Both the position numbers and the translations under genes were made by a program. Shown here in pieces: positions 34,464-47,400 of a stretch of DNA of 64,000 bases (within the stretch, counting starts at the first letter, position 1; every line of letters starts with the position of its first letter). Origin of the DNA: Jackrogersella multiformis (lineage: Eukaryota > Ascomycota > Sordariomycetes > Xylariales > Hypoxylaceae). The DNA is taken from NCBI GenBank assembly GCA_902806575.1, contig CADCXD010000008.1, positions 372,001 through 436,000 of the forward strand, given 5' to 3'. Below the pieces are notes generated by a model that saw only the letters and a list, made by a program, of their open reading frames with translations, had not been told where the DNA came from and did not search any database.

Positions 34464-37400
34464 GTAGGTAACTCTTCAGATCACCCAACATCATGTTAGA
34501 AGCTCGGTAGTTTACCTGCCTGCCCGCCTACGTAAGGGCAGAAGCCAACTTCTCCTATCCGCTAAATCATCGATCGCGGACCACGGCCAAGAGAAAAGAG
34601 AATTGAGGATATCTACTATTCCTCCATTCACTTAAGACTTGGGATAAAAAAAGGAGTCGATGCTTCGGGGGAGGTTCTTAATATCGTTGAATGAAATCTG
34701 GGATCTCAGTGGGATGGCCCGATAATAAATTTGCTTCCAAGTAAAGTGTCTGACATTTCAGGGTTGAGCGTAGCGAACACGAGAGCTAAGAATCGCTACA
34801 TAGAGCTATTTACGCGAGGGACTTCATATATGTATGTACACCACCTACTACCTAAGTACATGTGTACGGTCACGGTTGGTGAATACATACTGTATGAGGT
34901 ACCTGCGGATAACGCCGCGGAATGTGAAGCCTCAGCCTCCTTATGCATTATGCAAGCCATCTGCATGATGAAAACTTGCTTTTTTCGACGATATACGATT
35001 CAGTGTTCGGTGCTGTATTCTAGATGAGGAAATGGAAGCAGAAGACGATAGCGACTGTGTGGGCCATATATGTATGTAGAAATCGAAATCGAAATCGAAA
35101 CCGAAATCAAGTTGGTCGTTTATCTACCAGCCTTACAGATGGCTAGCGTTAATACCTCCCCACATAGTAAAGATCCATTAGTCCGAGTACCGTTCGTGGT
35201 TTACATTAACTCGAATCTGCTCTGCTGTCTGCCTGTCTGCCAGTCTGCCAGCCTGTGCCTGTCTGTGTATTAAAACTCGGATTGGTGGAGCAAGGCGTTT
35301 GAGAAGCGAGAAATGCCGAGAGCTGCGTAAGTATCTAGAAACCTAGCAACCTAGCAACGAACTCACTATTATATAGGTACCTACTCATGCTTCTCGAACT
35401 CTTTTCAGGTCCCTTGAGTTCCCTCTAGCTCCTTTCTAGTACCGACGGCTGTGACAGTTTGCTGTCGTATTTCTCGTTTCGAGTATCACTTGGCATCTTG
35501 GCAAGCCGCTAGTCTTTTCATACATACATTTTCATACGTATCTGTCTGCCTGTCAGCTGCCTGTACATATGAATGTACCCATGATTACCTATCGTGCATA
35601 AGGAGGTCACGTCGCAATGTCAATCTGTAGATCTGAAGACTCCGAATTAGGATTAACAATATAAAAATGGTCATAACACAACTGGCTAATGGTTATTCAT
35701 CTTTGCATTTGTTACAAATAGTTGCAGTCAATTTAAGAAAGGCGTATGACGGAACATTTTCTAATTAATAGGATGGATGGAGGTTGGGATTAAGAATAAA
35801 TGAGAATACGGATCGGTGACGAAGAGCGTTGCGTGATATTAAAGGATAAAAATTAAAGGATAAAAAATAGTGTAAAGGATATAAAAAGGTTACTACCAGG
35901 TACTTACCTAGGTATGTAAGTAATTATTAATACTAATATGATCAAAAAGGAAATCCCAGCAAACACCGAGGCTAGTTCATGAAAACCTACGGGCGGGAGC
36001 TTTAAACTCATGTATGATGTAGTCGCACAAGGACCTAACAGATAGGTAAAGTATAAAAGTATATCGTATGGATGGATATACGCGTTTTAGTAATGACTAT
36101 TATAAATTTAGCCTTTCTTAGCCTTTCCTAAGGCGCCAGGAACGCCGAAAATACGCTGGGGAAAATTCAGGAATGTCTCGATCTACGCGCTTAATGTAGG
36201 TAGCACCAGCTGCACCAATTTGAGAGCTTGCAAATACATTATTTATGCATAGTATAAACCTGGCGTTATGCAAACTATGCGAAAGAAATGATTCATAATA
36301 ATCAAAGTACTTAAGTACGAAACTTCCTCTCCTTTTCTTTAATTAAATGACCAATTAAGTATGACCGGTGGGGTTAGATTAAACATTATAGAGCCATTGA
36401 TTGGTGCATTGTAATTCTCGGGAAGCCTACCAGGAACAGGGGTAAGTGGCAACTAAATTGCCATAGTCAGACGGCCAAAAGCTACTGCAAGGTCCCAGCG
36501 GAATTTAAGAGGCCGAGCAAAGCCCAAAAGCCCAATGCCCAATGAATGGGTTAATGAGTGAGGCAAACGAAAGGAAACAGCTCGTTAAAATAGCCAGTCA
36601 ACTAAACAATGTCGCAAATAAAGGGTAAAAATTCCAGCGCATGAGGATAAGAGATAGATGCCATTTAAGTAATCTTTGGGTTTATATGTTATACCTACCT
36701 AGGTAGGTAGGTCGAACATTAAGGTGGAAAGCAAGGGGCTAAGAGAAGCTAGAGAGGCAATTTGTGCGACTTCAAGGCCTCCAAAGGAAAGATTGTACCT
36801 ATTAAAGTGGTTGATCTGTGCCGGTGGGTACTGTGCATGTGTAATAAGAATACACGGTCCTGCCTACTTAGACAATTGATCCCCCTAGTCCGATGTAATT
36901 TCCCATCGTCTCGCTTGTCATTCTTATTCTAGTAAGGAGCGTAAGGAACACGCCGCCTATCGAATTAATTCCCCACTTATCACTATATCCATTATACTAA
37001 ATAGGTAAGAAGTATCCACCCGATACTTTTGTGGCCGTAGCTTGTAGGTACCTATGTAATAGGTAGCGCTGTTCTGCCCAGGTGCCTAGGTGCCCAGGTG
37101 CTTGCCAGTTTTCTCGCCCAAACCCCTTCCCCTTCCCTTTGGAAACTTGCAGGACCAGCAATAACCGCTACAGGCGATGGATGTAACCACTAACAAGTCA
37201 CCAGCCAGTCATCGGCCCAATCACACCTATTTCAAGTGCTACCACCGATACACAAATACCACCGACTGCCACCGATTATTACTACATAATACCTAGATAC
37301 ATAAATACATAGGTACAACCGGGCAGTGTAAGTGGATGTTTGACCGGGATACCTGGGTACCTACACTAGGTACAGCGACAGGTTTCTTGGTAAGTACCTA

Positions 37401-38447
37401 GGCAAGGTACCTACCTAGGTACCAGGTACTATCTTATGTTTCTCCCAACTCACACCTTTCCTCTCTCTCTGCATCTCGTGTCTCTCCTCTCTCTCTTCCC
37501 TCATCCCTCCCTTTGTCCTCTTCCCGACTTTTACCCCCTCCCGACTTTTGCCCATTGCTCATTGCCCATCTTACCTATCTAGCAAAAACAACCCCCATTT
37601 CCCACACTCCCTTAGTTACTCAGGCCAGTCAGTCCACTCGTTTCCCTCCTCGTCTGATCTCGACGTGTCTCTCGTTTTTCTTCTGAATTTTTGATTCTGT
37701 TCTTTCCCCTCCCTCACCATCACACAAACACCTTCATAGGTCCTTTCCATCAGGTCATCGTCATATTGATTGACCTCGTCAATACACAGTGAAGGGTAAG
37801 TACATCAGAGAAGTACACCGTGACTCCCTTGAACCATCACCATCACCATCACCATCACTATTACTATCACCGACCTCGACACGCTGCCATCGATTCATCT
37901 GCTACTACGCTGCCGAGAGCTTCTCCTATCTTGACCCCGAACACTAAACACTAAACATCGTACTTGACCTCCCGAGGATTATGCAAAGGAGGCTAGGAGG
38001 CGCGTTCCCATCTATAAACAAAGAAGTCTAACAAAAGTTGTTGATTTAGCATCCTATTGTTCTTGTCGAGCTTCTTTTGCCTACTCGTCATCTTCATTGC
38101 CATCCAAAGGGCGGGAAAAAGGAATGCGTGTAAGCCAGACAATAACCTAACATAGTCGACAAGAAACAATAGCCATCAAAGGACGCCTTGTCTTGATCTA
38201 TATGAATTGGGCCGCGTGATCCTCAATTTAGATTCTCCAAAACCGTGCTGGTCGATGCAATCCGAGATACTATTAAAATACGATACGGATATCTACGACA
38301 CGCGCTCCCTAGAGGAGATTGAATCCAAGCTATACTTGATTCTCATTCTCTCTAGTCGTTGACCGGGTTGAGAGAATTGGACTTTAGTTCCATTTCATTA
38401 ACATTGATAATTCCGACATTGTCTCATTATACTCATACATCGCCATT
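34464..38447. other. 4-kb gene-poor region, ending in the WSC promoter/5'UTR
   Basis: No protein gene recognised. It contains microsatellite-like tracts: GAAATC repeats at about 35081-35109, CTGTCTGC-type repeats at 35221-35269, and ACC/ATC triplets at 37831-37858. Palindromes TACCTACCTAGGTAGGTAGG at about 36692-36711 and many GGTACCTA/CCTAGGTA units at 37050-37430 are present. From 37440 to 37740 the sequence is strongly CT-rich, as in promoters of highly expressed fungal genes. A GTAAGT at 37796 with a later CTAACATAG near 38147-38155 could be a 5'UTR intron of the WSC gene. Confidence 0.5.
37440..37740 (+). promoter_or_regulatory. Pyrimidine-rich promoter/leader of the WSC gene
   Basis: About 300 bp dominated by CT tracts (CTCTCTCT, CCCTCCC, TTCCC). 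Such tracts typically surround transcription starts of filamentous fungal genes. The long distance to the ATG (about 700-1000 bp) would mean a long leader, perhaps spliced, as often seen for cell-wall sensors. Confidence 0.4.
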
Positions 38448-39433
38448 ATGTCACTCCGTCACTTCACCGTCGCCGCCGTGCTGGCCTTCGCCTCGCTATC
38501 CACCGCTACCAAGCAAAAGGCGCCGCAGAGCCCGGTACTCGGCACGGATACAGTCCATGGATGTTATAAGTCTTACGGAACGATGAAGCATATGGGAACA
38601 GATGATTTCAACTCACAAGGTGCATGCACGGAATTGTGTCGCAAAAGCAATCTCGTCGCGGGCGCCTCTAATTCGGTTGATTGCTGGTGTGGCGACGAGT
38701 ACCCCAACAAGGCTGATCTTGTCGATGATGACCAATGCACTGAGCCCTGCCCAGGGTTTGGTGACGACGCTTGTACGTGTTCATCTTTAATTACTTGATT
38801 ATTCTCATGGCTAGATGTGTGACTAACGTTTCGCAGGTGGTGGCCTTGACACTTACACCGTTTACAACACTGGAAAGCGACTCTCCGTTGGTGAGGCAGC
38901 ACAGCCAGGCTCTTCTAGTTCATCTAGCAGTGCGTCGAAAACTAGCTCGGCTTCTGGCTCAGCAAGCACCTCTGGTAAATTGGTATTTCCCTGACCATTC
39001 CTCGAATTCGTTGCTGACAATTATTACAGATCAGGTCGAGACGATTACAGCTCCGGCTGATTCCGATAACAACAAATCCAGTCCCAACGTAGCTGGCATC
39101 GCTGCTGGCGTCGTGGTTGGTGTTGTTGGTGTAGCTGCGCTCATCGGAGGTGGATTTTTCTGGATGCGCCGAAAGAGAAATGCCGAGATCGAGGAAGAGC
39201 ATCGACGTAATGCTGCTGTTAACGCGTTCATCAGTGGTGGAAAGCCGCCTAGTAGCAGCGGTGGTCTTTCGATGTCTGACTCTCGCCTCGATCCTGTTAT
39301 GAACCGACGAATGAGCGACGGCAGCATCGCCGACAACCAAGATTACTCGCGGAGAATTCTAAGGGTATGTAATGCTGACGGAACACCTTACATCTCAGCG
39401 GTCTGACTCGTCTCCTAGGTTACTAACGCTTGA
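38448..39433 (+). CDS. WSC-domain membrane protein, probable cell-wall-integrity sensor (Wsc1/Slg1-like)
   Basis: Predicted 270-residue type I membrane sensor. Exons 38448-38772, 38837-38974, 39030-39364 and 39419-39433; the last exon codes only VTNA and stop. Order: signal peptide (MSLRHFTVAAVLAFASLSTA), a Cys-rich WSC domain (residues about 35-120: HGCYKSYGTM, CTELCRKSN, VDCWCGDEYP, CTEPCPGFGDDACGGLD, the last Cys codon crossing intron 1), a short Ser-rich stalk, one membrane helix (VAGIAAGVVVGVVGVAALIG) followed by the stop-transfer MRRKRN, and a cytosolic tail with SDSRLDPVMNRRMSDG and DYSRRILRV. Family members sense wall stress through Rho1 GEFs to the Pkc1-MAPK pathway. The Ser stalk is shorter than in yeast Wsc1. 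Confidence 0.88.
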
Positions 39434-41333
39434 AAACCCCCACGCATCGCAAATATCACGATGAACGACTTCCGCTTTGTAACACTTTTTATTCACATCG
39501 GCATTGACGGCGTTTCATGGTGGCCCCTCGTCATTGGATGATCGATCGGACACGACGATCCCAGGCGTTATTATGTATTGAGGTGTAAGGAACAACAAAC
39601 ATGGGGTCACAATATAGGGCGTGACCGTCGGCTTAGATCCTACCGATGAAGCTATCCTACGCCGTCCTCTCCTTTTTCTTTTGCACATTGTCGACTGGTC
39701 GCGTCGCGATATGCAGTTCGACATTCAACTTCGGAATTTCTCGCGAGATGTACTAGGGCCCGAGCCCGATTGGGGGGGAAGTGGTAGCGAACCACCGTAC
39801 GAGGATTTGCATTACCCACCACTTTCAGAAACGTGAGATAGTTAATAGAAGACCAAGCCGAAGATTTTGCCATGGCCTTTGGGGATTTTGAGCGGAAATA
39901 CCACCGTCTTGACTTGTGCGCGAAGAGTTCTGAAATCGGATTAGGCATGAGTGGTCGTTGCAGGGACTTTTGCTGTATATTATTCAGATAGTCTGAATGA
40001 CGAGGCACTTGCTTGTGGATGCTTTTGCGGCTTTGGAAGTGTGAAGGTCATTAATCGTCTTTTGTGACGTATACACGTTTGTATTACCACTCTCGGCCAT
40101 GTGTCTATATGTATGTGGCCTAGATAATTGAAACAGATTCTGTCCATCTAATACACCTAACGGTTTCTCGGCAACACTGATTGAGACAGGCAAGAGTATC
40201 TTAGGTATGTATATGGTGAAACGATTCGTAAGTCACCGCCGACTGGCATCATTGCCGTGCTACGTCAAATCCGGGGTAACTAACGACGACAGTTCCCTCG
40301 TAACACTAAGCGCTAAACAGACAGTTGGTCGCCCAACCCCGGATTTGGTTACTCGCCCGCGTGGGTAATTGTTTCTACAATTTGGGTTGGGATGCCTCCT
40401 GGCGATCTGCTCTCTGGCTGGTCTTTCGGCACCGGGATACCGAATTGGTAGTGGTGATCGGCCTTTGGACCCTGAGAGAATGACGCGGGGATCGTCGGGT
40501 CTGAAACTCGCATGAATAATATTTTTTAAGGGTTCTTTGGGGGGTTGTTAGCTGGGTGATAAGCAGGTAGTGTGGGCCTTGTTCTTTAGTGCATGTGGTG
40601 TATGTTGTGTGGTGTATATGATATATATACGTATTCTTTGTAATGGCCAAGAGCGCTTGAGAAGGACTGGGGCATCACGGGGGCACTAGGAGATCCGTCT
40701 TGGTTTAACCGCCTGACCGCTCTCGTATAGGGATGTGAGGATATACACTAAGGATAAAAGGACTGGCAGGACGGTACCCTGGGGTTTTGATGATGATGAT
40801 GATGATGGTGTTTTCAATGATCCTACTTTCTTACCTGCTTAGGTAGGTACTTGGAATGTCCAATGGATGTTTGTATGTATAAACCTATAAAACCTACAAG
40901 GCTATGGTTGAATGGGGTTGATGCTGATGTTGATGTTGAAGTTGAATTACGAGGTAGCGAATGAATTACCAATTATGTAATCAGTCTAAGTACATTGTAC
41001 CATGAAGAACACCCGATGTTCTTACTTAATGTGCCTAGGTACCGCTAGGTAGGTTTATGGTCACGTGCTCTCGAGATTTACGGGAAATATGACATGGTTT
41101 CTCGTGACATGGTTTCTGTGGATCTGTTCGCGTTGGTCAATTCTCAATGTCGCGACTCCAAATCCAACCACTGCCACATTAACATCCACAACAAATTATT
41201 TCCCGGAAATCCTTGCGATGCTGTGAGAATCCGAATGGACCTGTTGACAATCGTGGTTCTCCGTTGAACTGCCTTCTACTAATTCTATATTCATCTGCGA
41301 GATCTTCATTTGAAGATCCTATCCGATATCACC
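39434..41333. other. 1.9-kb intergenic region
   Basis: No gene recognised. A GAT triplet run lies at about 40789-40807, CCTAGGTA-type motifs at 40840-40850 and 41033-41053, and a GATGTTGATGTTGA microsatellite near 40925-40945. Confidence 0.45.
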
Positions 41334-43591
41334 ATGGTCCCAACTACGGTTCCTCGTGTTCGCCGGACTGCGCAAAATACCCAGTACACGTATGTTCGCT
41401 GAAGATGATGTAGTGTCTTATTTCTGTCTGACATTTCCTGCTTCACAGGTACAACCTTACCCGTCACATCCATGCTGTTCAGACCTACCCAGTTCTCTCT
41501 CCCCAAGGCGCTACCATCCTCATATACGGCCACGAGAATGGCATAACGATAGTCTGGCGCGGAGGACGAAAATTCAAGGCCGACGTTGTGAAAGAAGCCG
41601 AGCGTGGCTCTACGGGCAAACAGAATGGCAAACCTCCTGTGGATGCCGTGATGATTATCGATTCTGATGAAGAGGATGCCGCACCAACTGGAAAGGCAGC
41701 ATTATTCGTCGACCAGCCGCAGTTTGAGGAATATCTCGACGATGATACGCTATATCCCGAAATCACTCAGATACTTGATCTTGAATTCGGCACCCCTGTG
41801 CTCTGCCTTGCGGTTTTGCCTATAACACCTTGTACGGCAGAAGATGCAGCATGGGGAGGTACGGAGATCTTGAAAGATAGGATGGTATTTACTGCTTCAT
41901 GCGCGACTCGTGAAGTCTTCCTCGTTACGCTACCACTCGTCCCACCGTCTCCCTTGAGTAAGGCACGGGCAGAGCTACAGGAGAGTTTGCTGGCTGGAAA
42001 AGCTGGCAATGGCAAGTGGGGAGAGACAATGACCTTGCTTGCCGGTCAAATAAAAGGCAGTAATAGCCTGTCTATGACCCTCATTAGATCAAAGACTGTA
42101 TCGGAGCGCAATAGGTCAACCGAACGCTCGCATTCGGAATCTAGAGCATTGCCGCGAGTTGTAGTAGCTTCGCACTCTCTAGAGGCCTCTGGTGTACTAC
42201 GACTATGGGATGTCACTCTAGAGGAGTCGTCTAAGACTGGCCGACGCATCGAACCGTTTCAAACGGAATTCTTACCTAAACCCCTTACTTCCATCTCCTT
42301 TAACCCTACTCACTCAACTCAACTGCTCTGTAACTCATCGCCCGATGCAGTCAGAATATATGATTATGCGGTTGCCTCGATGCCACCCGATGACCTATCC
42401 GAAGGCCCATTCCCATCTCAGGGCTCTTGGCTTATATCATTCTATCCGCCATTTGCTCGACCCTCTTCATCGCGAAAGCCGATACTTGCGGCGTCCTGGA
42501 TCGCCCACGGTCGTGCCATCCTCGTCCTCCTTGCCGATGGTCAATGGGGTATTTGGGATATCGATGGTGTATCTCCGCAGGGGCCTGCCCTATTTGGCAG
42601 ACCTGGTTCTGGTATTCGCGGTGACGCGTTGACGGAGTTTAACGTAACCGGATATGTTGAAGGCACAAGCCCTTTGCGAAATCCCACCTCTCAACGCGCC
42701 TCCGGTGGTAACTCGGATTTTGTACCCATGACTCCTCACTCTAGGCGCGATGCTCTAACGACCTCCCATGGTCCCGAACGTCTGTCATCTGTTAAAGGAG
42801 GTATGGTAGTGACGCCGCTGCCAGCTAGCACAAGCACAACAGCCGATGAGAGCGTTGCCCTGTGGATCGGAGGTGCCGAGCATATTTTCGTTATTCCCGG
42901 TGTTCTAAAGTTCTGGGATGCACAGATTCGCAGGGGTGTTGGCGGTGGTGTCAACCTCTTTAGTGGCGCACAACCCACTCGTATGGTTCGATTAAACGAT
43001 TTGAGCGTCGGACTGATGGGCGAACGGTGCACTGGTCTTGGCACTATTGTCCGCTTTATCGAAAATGGTGGTGCAGGGTCATCAGATTACGAGGGCTTAC
43101 CTGTTGAATTGTTGGTTTGTGGCGAGGCCCGACTAGTAATCGTGAGGGAGAGCGAGACAGTCGTCGGCACTAGGATTGGCGGGGTCATGGGTCGCCGGAA
43201 GAGACTGAACGAGCGCGCAAAGGAGAACAGTGCCATCGTTGTCTACCCTCGACCAGAACAACCAAGTAGCATTGCTTACAACCTGTCCGTCGGCCCCAGA
43301 AGAAAGCTTTCGAAGCCTACGATGGAAGGAGCATTTGACGAGTCATCGGCACTCGGCAACGCGGCGCAATCACAGACGGAACAGAGGCCGATGCACCTAC
43401 CCACGAGGCCGAGGGCTGGCTTTGCGTTCGCGGAAAGCTTGAATGCCGCCGCCGACGTCGAGCAGCAGGACGAGGAAGACGAGAGAGACGTCGAGGTCGA
43501 GATGTTGGACATAATGGAAATCGATCGCGAGCTCGACGTCCTCGACAGCGGCAGAGGACGGGGCCGCAAGAAGGTCATGTTCAACTCGTAG
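41334..43591 (+). CDS. Nucleoporin Nup37-like beta-propeller protein
   Basis: Predicted 732 residues from exons 41334-41389 and 41449-43591; splicing joins VPRVRRTAQNTQYT to YNLTRHIHAVQTYPVLSPQG. The following GATILIYGHENGITIVWRGG and the acidic DAVMIIDSDEED insert resemble the filamentous-fungal Nup37 family, a Y-complex subunit of the nuclear pore. WD-like blades are visible (SGVLRLWDVTLEE, GQWGIWDIDG, VALWIGGAEHIFVIPGVLKFWD). The C-terminus is a long acidic and basic tail (EDERDVEVEMLDIMEIDREL, then RGRGRKK). It should scaffold the outer ring of the pore. The call rests on overall resemblance recalled from the family; a different WD40 scaffold is the alternative. The frame is intact and no membrane segments are present. 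Confidence 0.6.
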
Positions 43592-44978
43592 CCCCGTTAT
43601 CGACTAGGCCCACGCCGCCATAATCGACAGGGGAGGAGCTCGGGAAACGATGTACGATATCATATGCTGACGAAGAGGGAGTTCGGGATCGCGGTCGAGC
43701 GCGAGGTAGTGAATTACGAATAATTATTAGACCCCTTTCTGTTTTCTGTGTTTTGTCTCTGAGAACTGGCTAAATGACATCTAGGATGCGGGTTTTCAAC
43801 CTTCCTCCTCCCCCCTTTCTTTCCAATCCACATTTCTGAAATTACGTGTCTATTTACACTACTCATCCAAGTCGCACTTCAGAAGTCTGCTGTTCAATCC
43901 TTTCTTAGCTATACACCTTTCCTAGCTATGCGTATAGCTTTTTACACTTCCCCCTTCCGCGCGGCAAGGTGGAGCACAAGGCGAGATCCTTCCTTGAAGC
44001 TCTGTAATCCATGCGGTACATCGAACGGGGCGCTCGGCTGGTTTTTTTTCCATCTTCGAGCGTCCCACGCATCATCGTTTACCTAGGCGCCTAGGTTCCT
44101 GGGTAATCGGACATGATGCGCACCAACGGTCCCCGGAGCGTTTTCTAGGGAGGGGGCTTGGGTTGGTTCGGATTCTCATGCGAATTGACCGTTTGCCCTC
44201 CCGCCTTCCCGACGGTCCTGCTATCTGCCCTGCTATCTGCCCTGCCTCCTGCTGTCCTGTGCGACGCGGGATGCAGGATGCGGGGTGGGGGGCTTAGACG
44301 AGGGTGGGAGACGGGGCTGTTGGTACATTTTTGTAGGCTGTGGGCTTTTTCCTGTGAGTTGTCTTCCCAATTTGTAATGTTTTTCCATTTCAGCCCAAGC
44401 GGGTTTCCGAAGTATGCCTATGATCGGGTGGCTGTTGTGAAGCCACCTCCTACTACTCAGATGTGTCCGATGAATGAATAAAGGCCTCTGAAAAGCGTAC
44501 TACAAGCCATCGACAAGACTTACATATGTACCTGTATGTCAGGTGCTTGATGGACACTCCGCCCCATTGACGGTGGCGGCGATGCGTCGAGCTTCTTACA
44601 CAACCAGTACCAAGCCTCCTTATTAATGCCCAACTACCTATGTATAACCTTGATTCTAGTCGAATATACATCTAATGGGCTCCCAGTCTTGCTCGTCTCT
44701 ACTGTTTCCTTCATTCTCACATCTTTTCAGCAGTAATTCGTGTTCGATGACATTTTCTTCGGTTCGCTTATCATGAGTAAGCGTCATTTGACATCCTCCG
44801 ATGAGTATGTCGAAGATATTGGCCTACTAGGAAGAAGGACAACGCCTGTCCCCCTTCGAACAATCCGAATGACAGCATCTGCGAACGGTGTTCCGCGGTT
44901 AAATGGAATAAAGTCGCAGATAGACCAAACAAGAGTTCATTCCAACTAATTTCATTCAGTGAATGGAATTTTGTATGC
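43592..44978. other. 1.4-kb intergenic region
   Basis: No gene supported. It has CT-rich tracts (43795-43830), a CTAGGCGCCTAGG palindrome near 44085, and a direct repeat of TGCTATCTGCCC at 44219-44245. A short open frame at about 44773-44949 could be a 5' exon of the HET gene, but no splice or domain supports it. Confidence 0.45.
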
Positions 44979-46909
44979 ATGGTAAATGAGTCTCATGAGT
45001 CGCTACAATCCTCTACTTGTCGGATTTGTAGATTGATTTCTAACATCAAGCCGCCTTCCTTGGACAACCATCAATGTTGTTTAATGTCAAACTCAGCTAA
45101 ATTCATCTTTGATGTCGATGACGACAATCTACCGTTATCTTCAGCTAGTGAATTTGAAGGACCATTAAAGGATAGTGCAGTGTTGGTGGTTCAAGATGTG
45201 GGCAAGTATTATGGCTATCATTTGGAGAATTTGAAGTATTCGAAAAGTGGTATGCTTGGCATATTCCCTTCAGGGCAGCATTATGATGTTGGTGTACAAC
45301 CTGTGAAGGATCATTCCGATTTCCAGTTCATTAGAAGGTGTCTGGACTATTGCAAACATAATCATCAGAAAGATTGTGTTCAAGGAACAACTCCCATTCG
45401 CGGTTTTCGTGTCATTGACTGCAAGGCATTGAATCACGGTGTTGTCAAAGCTCCCCGGGGTTGTCGATATGCAACACTTTCATATGTTTGGGGCTCCCAA
45501 TCGACAAACCCTACGGAGTTATCGGCTTCGCTTTACCCCCAAACTGTGAAGGATGCAATATCAGCGACTTTATCCATGGGTATTCAATACCTCTGGGTTG
45601 ATCGTTATGTAAGTACCCCTATAAGCTCCTCACATATGGACCTTGCCACTTACTCCTAAAGTGCATCGATCAGAAAAACGCAGCAGACAAGCATGACCAA
45701 ATTGCCCAAATGGGTAGCATCTATGCCAATTCAGAGTTCACCCTTATCGCCGCAGCTGGCGAAGATGCTACGTATGGCCTCCCTGGAGTGGTCACTCCCT
45801 TTCGCCGTCGACAGCGCCAGGAAAGCATTGGCGATACTACCTTATTAGAAAGGATCCCGCATACCTCAACTACTCTGAAATCATCACGATAGGCTAGTAG
45901 GGGGTGGACCCTCCAAGAATTCTTTTTGTCACCTCGGCGAGTTGTTTTTACGAACGATGGCACCTCGTATCTATGCGATTCTATGCAATGTGGTGGCAAC
46001 ATCAAACTGCCTATGAATTGTATCTCCAGTATGTCAGTTGGGGGATTTGAGGAGATCATACCTACGAGATTTTCATTTAACATGAAGATATTTGAGGAAT
46101 ATAGCCGACGAAACCTTAGTTATGACTCGGATGCGCTAAATGCGTGCCTCGGTATTATCAAGCATATGGAAAGAAAGGACGACTTTACACATGCTTGGGG
46201 CGTTCCGATCATCAAATACAATTACTCATGGGATTTTTATATTAACTGGAGCCACAAAATGCCAGCACAAAGACGACATGATTTCCCGAGCTGGTCATAT
46301 ATCGGTTGGGTCGGTCCTATGAAATTTGATACGGAAAGCCCCGAAGACCTGACATTCAGTGCTTCAATAGGTAGCCGAGATACAGCCATTTCGCACCAGG
46401 ACTCATGGCCCTCTGAGATCGAACTCATAAATGAAGACATAAAATATAGCTTTATCCACCTCACCAGCCGCGTTATCGAGTTGTCTCTAATGGACATGAA
46501 ATGGTCTAAGCAACATAGACCTAAGCAGACCACGATTAGTGACACATCCAACACAATACCAGGTTCGCGACATTTGCCTGATGGGGCCTACGCTCAATTG
46601 GGCAATTCAGGTGGGCTCCGGGTGCTAGCTCGCGTGAGACTTGACGAACAAAACCTTGCTTCTCCCAAGGTACTTGGCTTTGCCTTGTGCGGATTCTGTA
46701 AGATTCATATATTCTTGCTCCTACTACAACCTCAAGATGGGGTTTACAAAAGGGTGGGTTGTCTTATGTATAACTTATACAGCGACGAGACCCCCTTCGC
46801 CTTCATCAATAGCGATGGTCGATACCTTGATGAAATAGATATATTGGATGTTAAGAAAGCCCCCCGATGGTATACACAAGCTAATATAAGGACTGTCGTG
46901 GTTGGATAG
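44979..46909 (+). pseudogene. HET-domain protein gene interrupted by in-frame TAG
   Basis: Two exons, 44979-45608 and 45662-46909, joined by a 53-nt intron, would encode about 625 codons. The HET domain (heterokaryon-incompatibility; programmed cell death on non-self fusion) shows RYATLSYVWG (Ser168-Gly172), IQYLWVDRY then CIDQKN across the intron, QMGSIYANSEFTLIAAAG and GWTLQEFFLSPRRVVF. Codon 287 is TAG (45890-45892), four residues before the conserved GWTLQE, where members usually have Trp in an SRW..RGW pattern. TGG to TAG is the simplest cause and suits RIP. The frame continues undisturbed for over 330 codons, including FPSWSYIGWVG. The N-terminal start is uncertain. The gene is the last one before the AT-rich block, 0.5 kb away. 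Confidence 0.75.
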
Positions 46910-47400
46910 GCAAGGATGGTTGGCTACCTACCTACCTAGAGCCACTCGGATATCGGGATGTGCATCAGACAGGGCAAGATTGCGGGGAGTATATGTACGA
47001 ATGTTTTTTAAGTGTACCAAGGTATCTGGTGTATTCATGGGCTGTACTTATCGTGTGAGTTTTCAATCCGAGATATAAATATAGGTATGGATGGGTAGAT
47101 ACTTGCAGTGAAAGTGTACCACGACATCAGTCACAAGTAACATCGCAGCATCTTGGGAAGGGACAAACAGAGATAGAGCTAAGTCCAGTATGATGCACGG
47201 ACGGTGCGTTATTCGACCACTGCTATCATGCAGCAATAACATCACCTCTTCCCCTTATATTGTAGGGCAGTTCCCAGTGTCTTACAGTGTTAGGGACAAG
47301 TGTGAAGAGAAATCAGATCTATGGGGCGATCCACGTTGGTCACCCCAGCTACGTACCTAGGTGTAGGCCCTTCATTCTTACCGTAGCGGGAAAATGGGTA
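46910..47400. other. Spacer between the HET gene and the AT-rich block
   Basis: About 490 bp of ordinary composition with CTACCTACCTACCTAG at 46924-46939 and a CTAGGT near 47358. No gene. The shift to AT-rich DNA begins right after 47400 without any repeat boundary that I can recognise. Confidence 0.5.
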
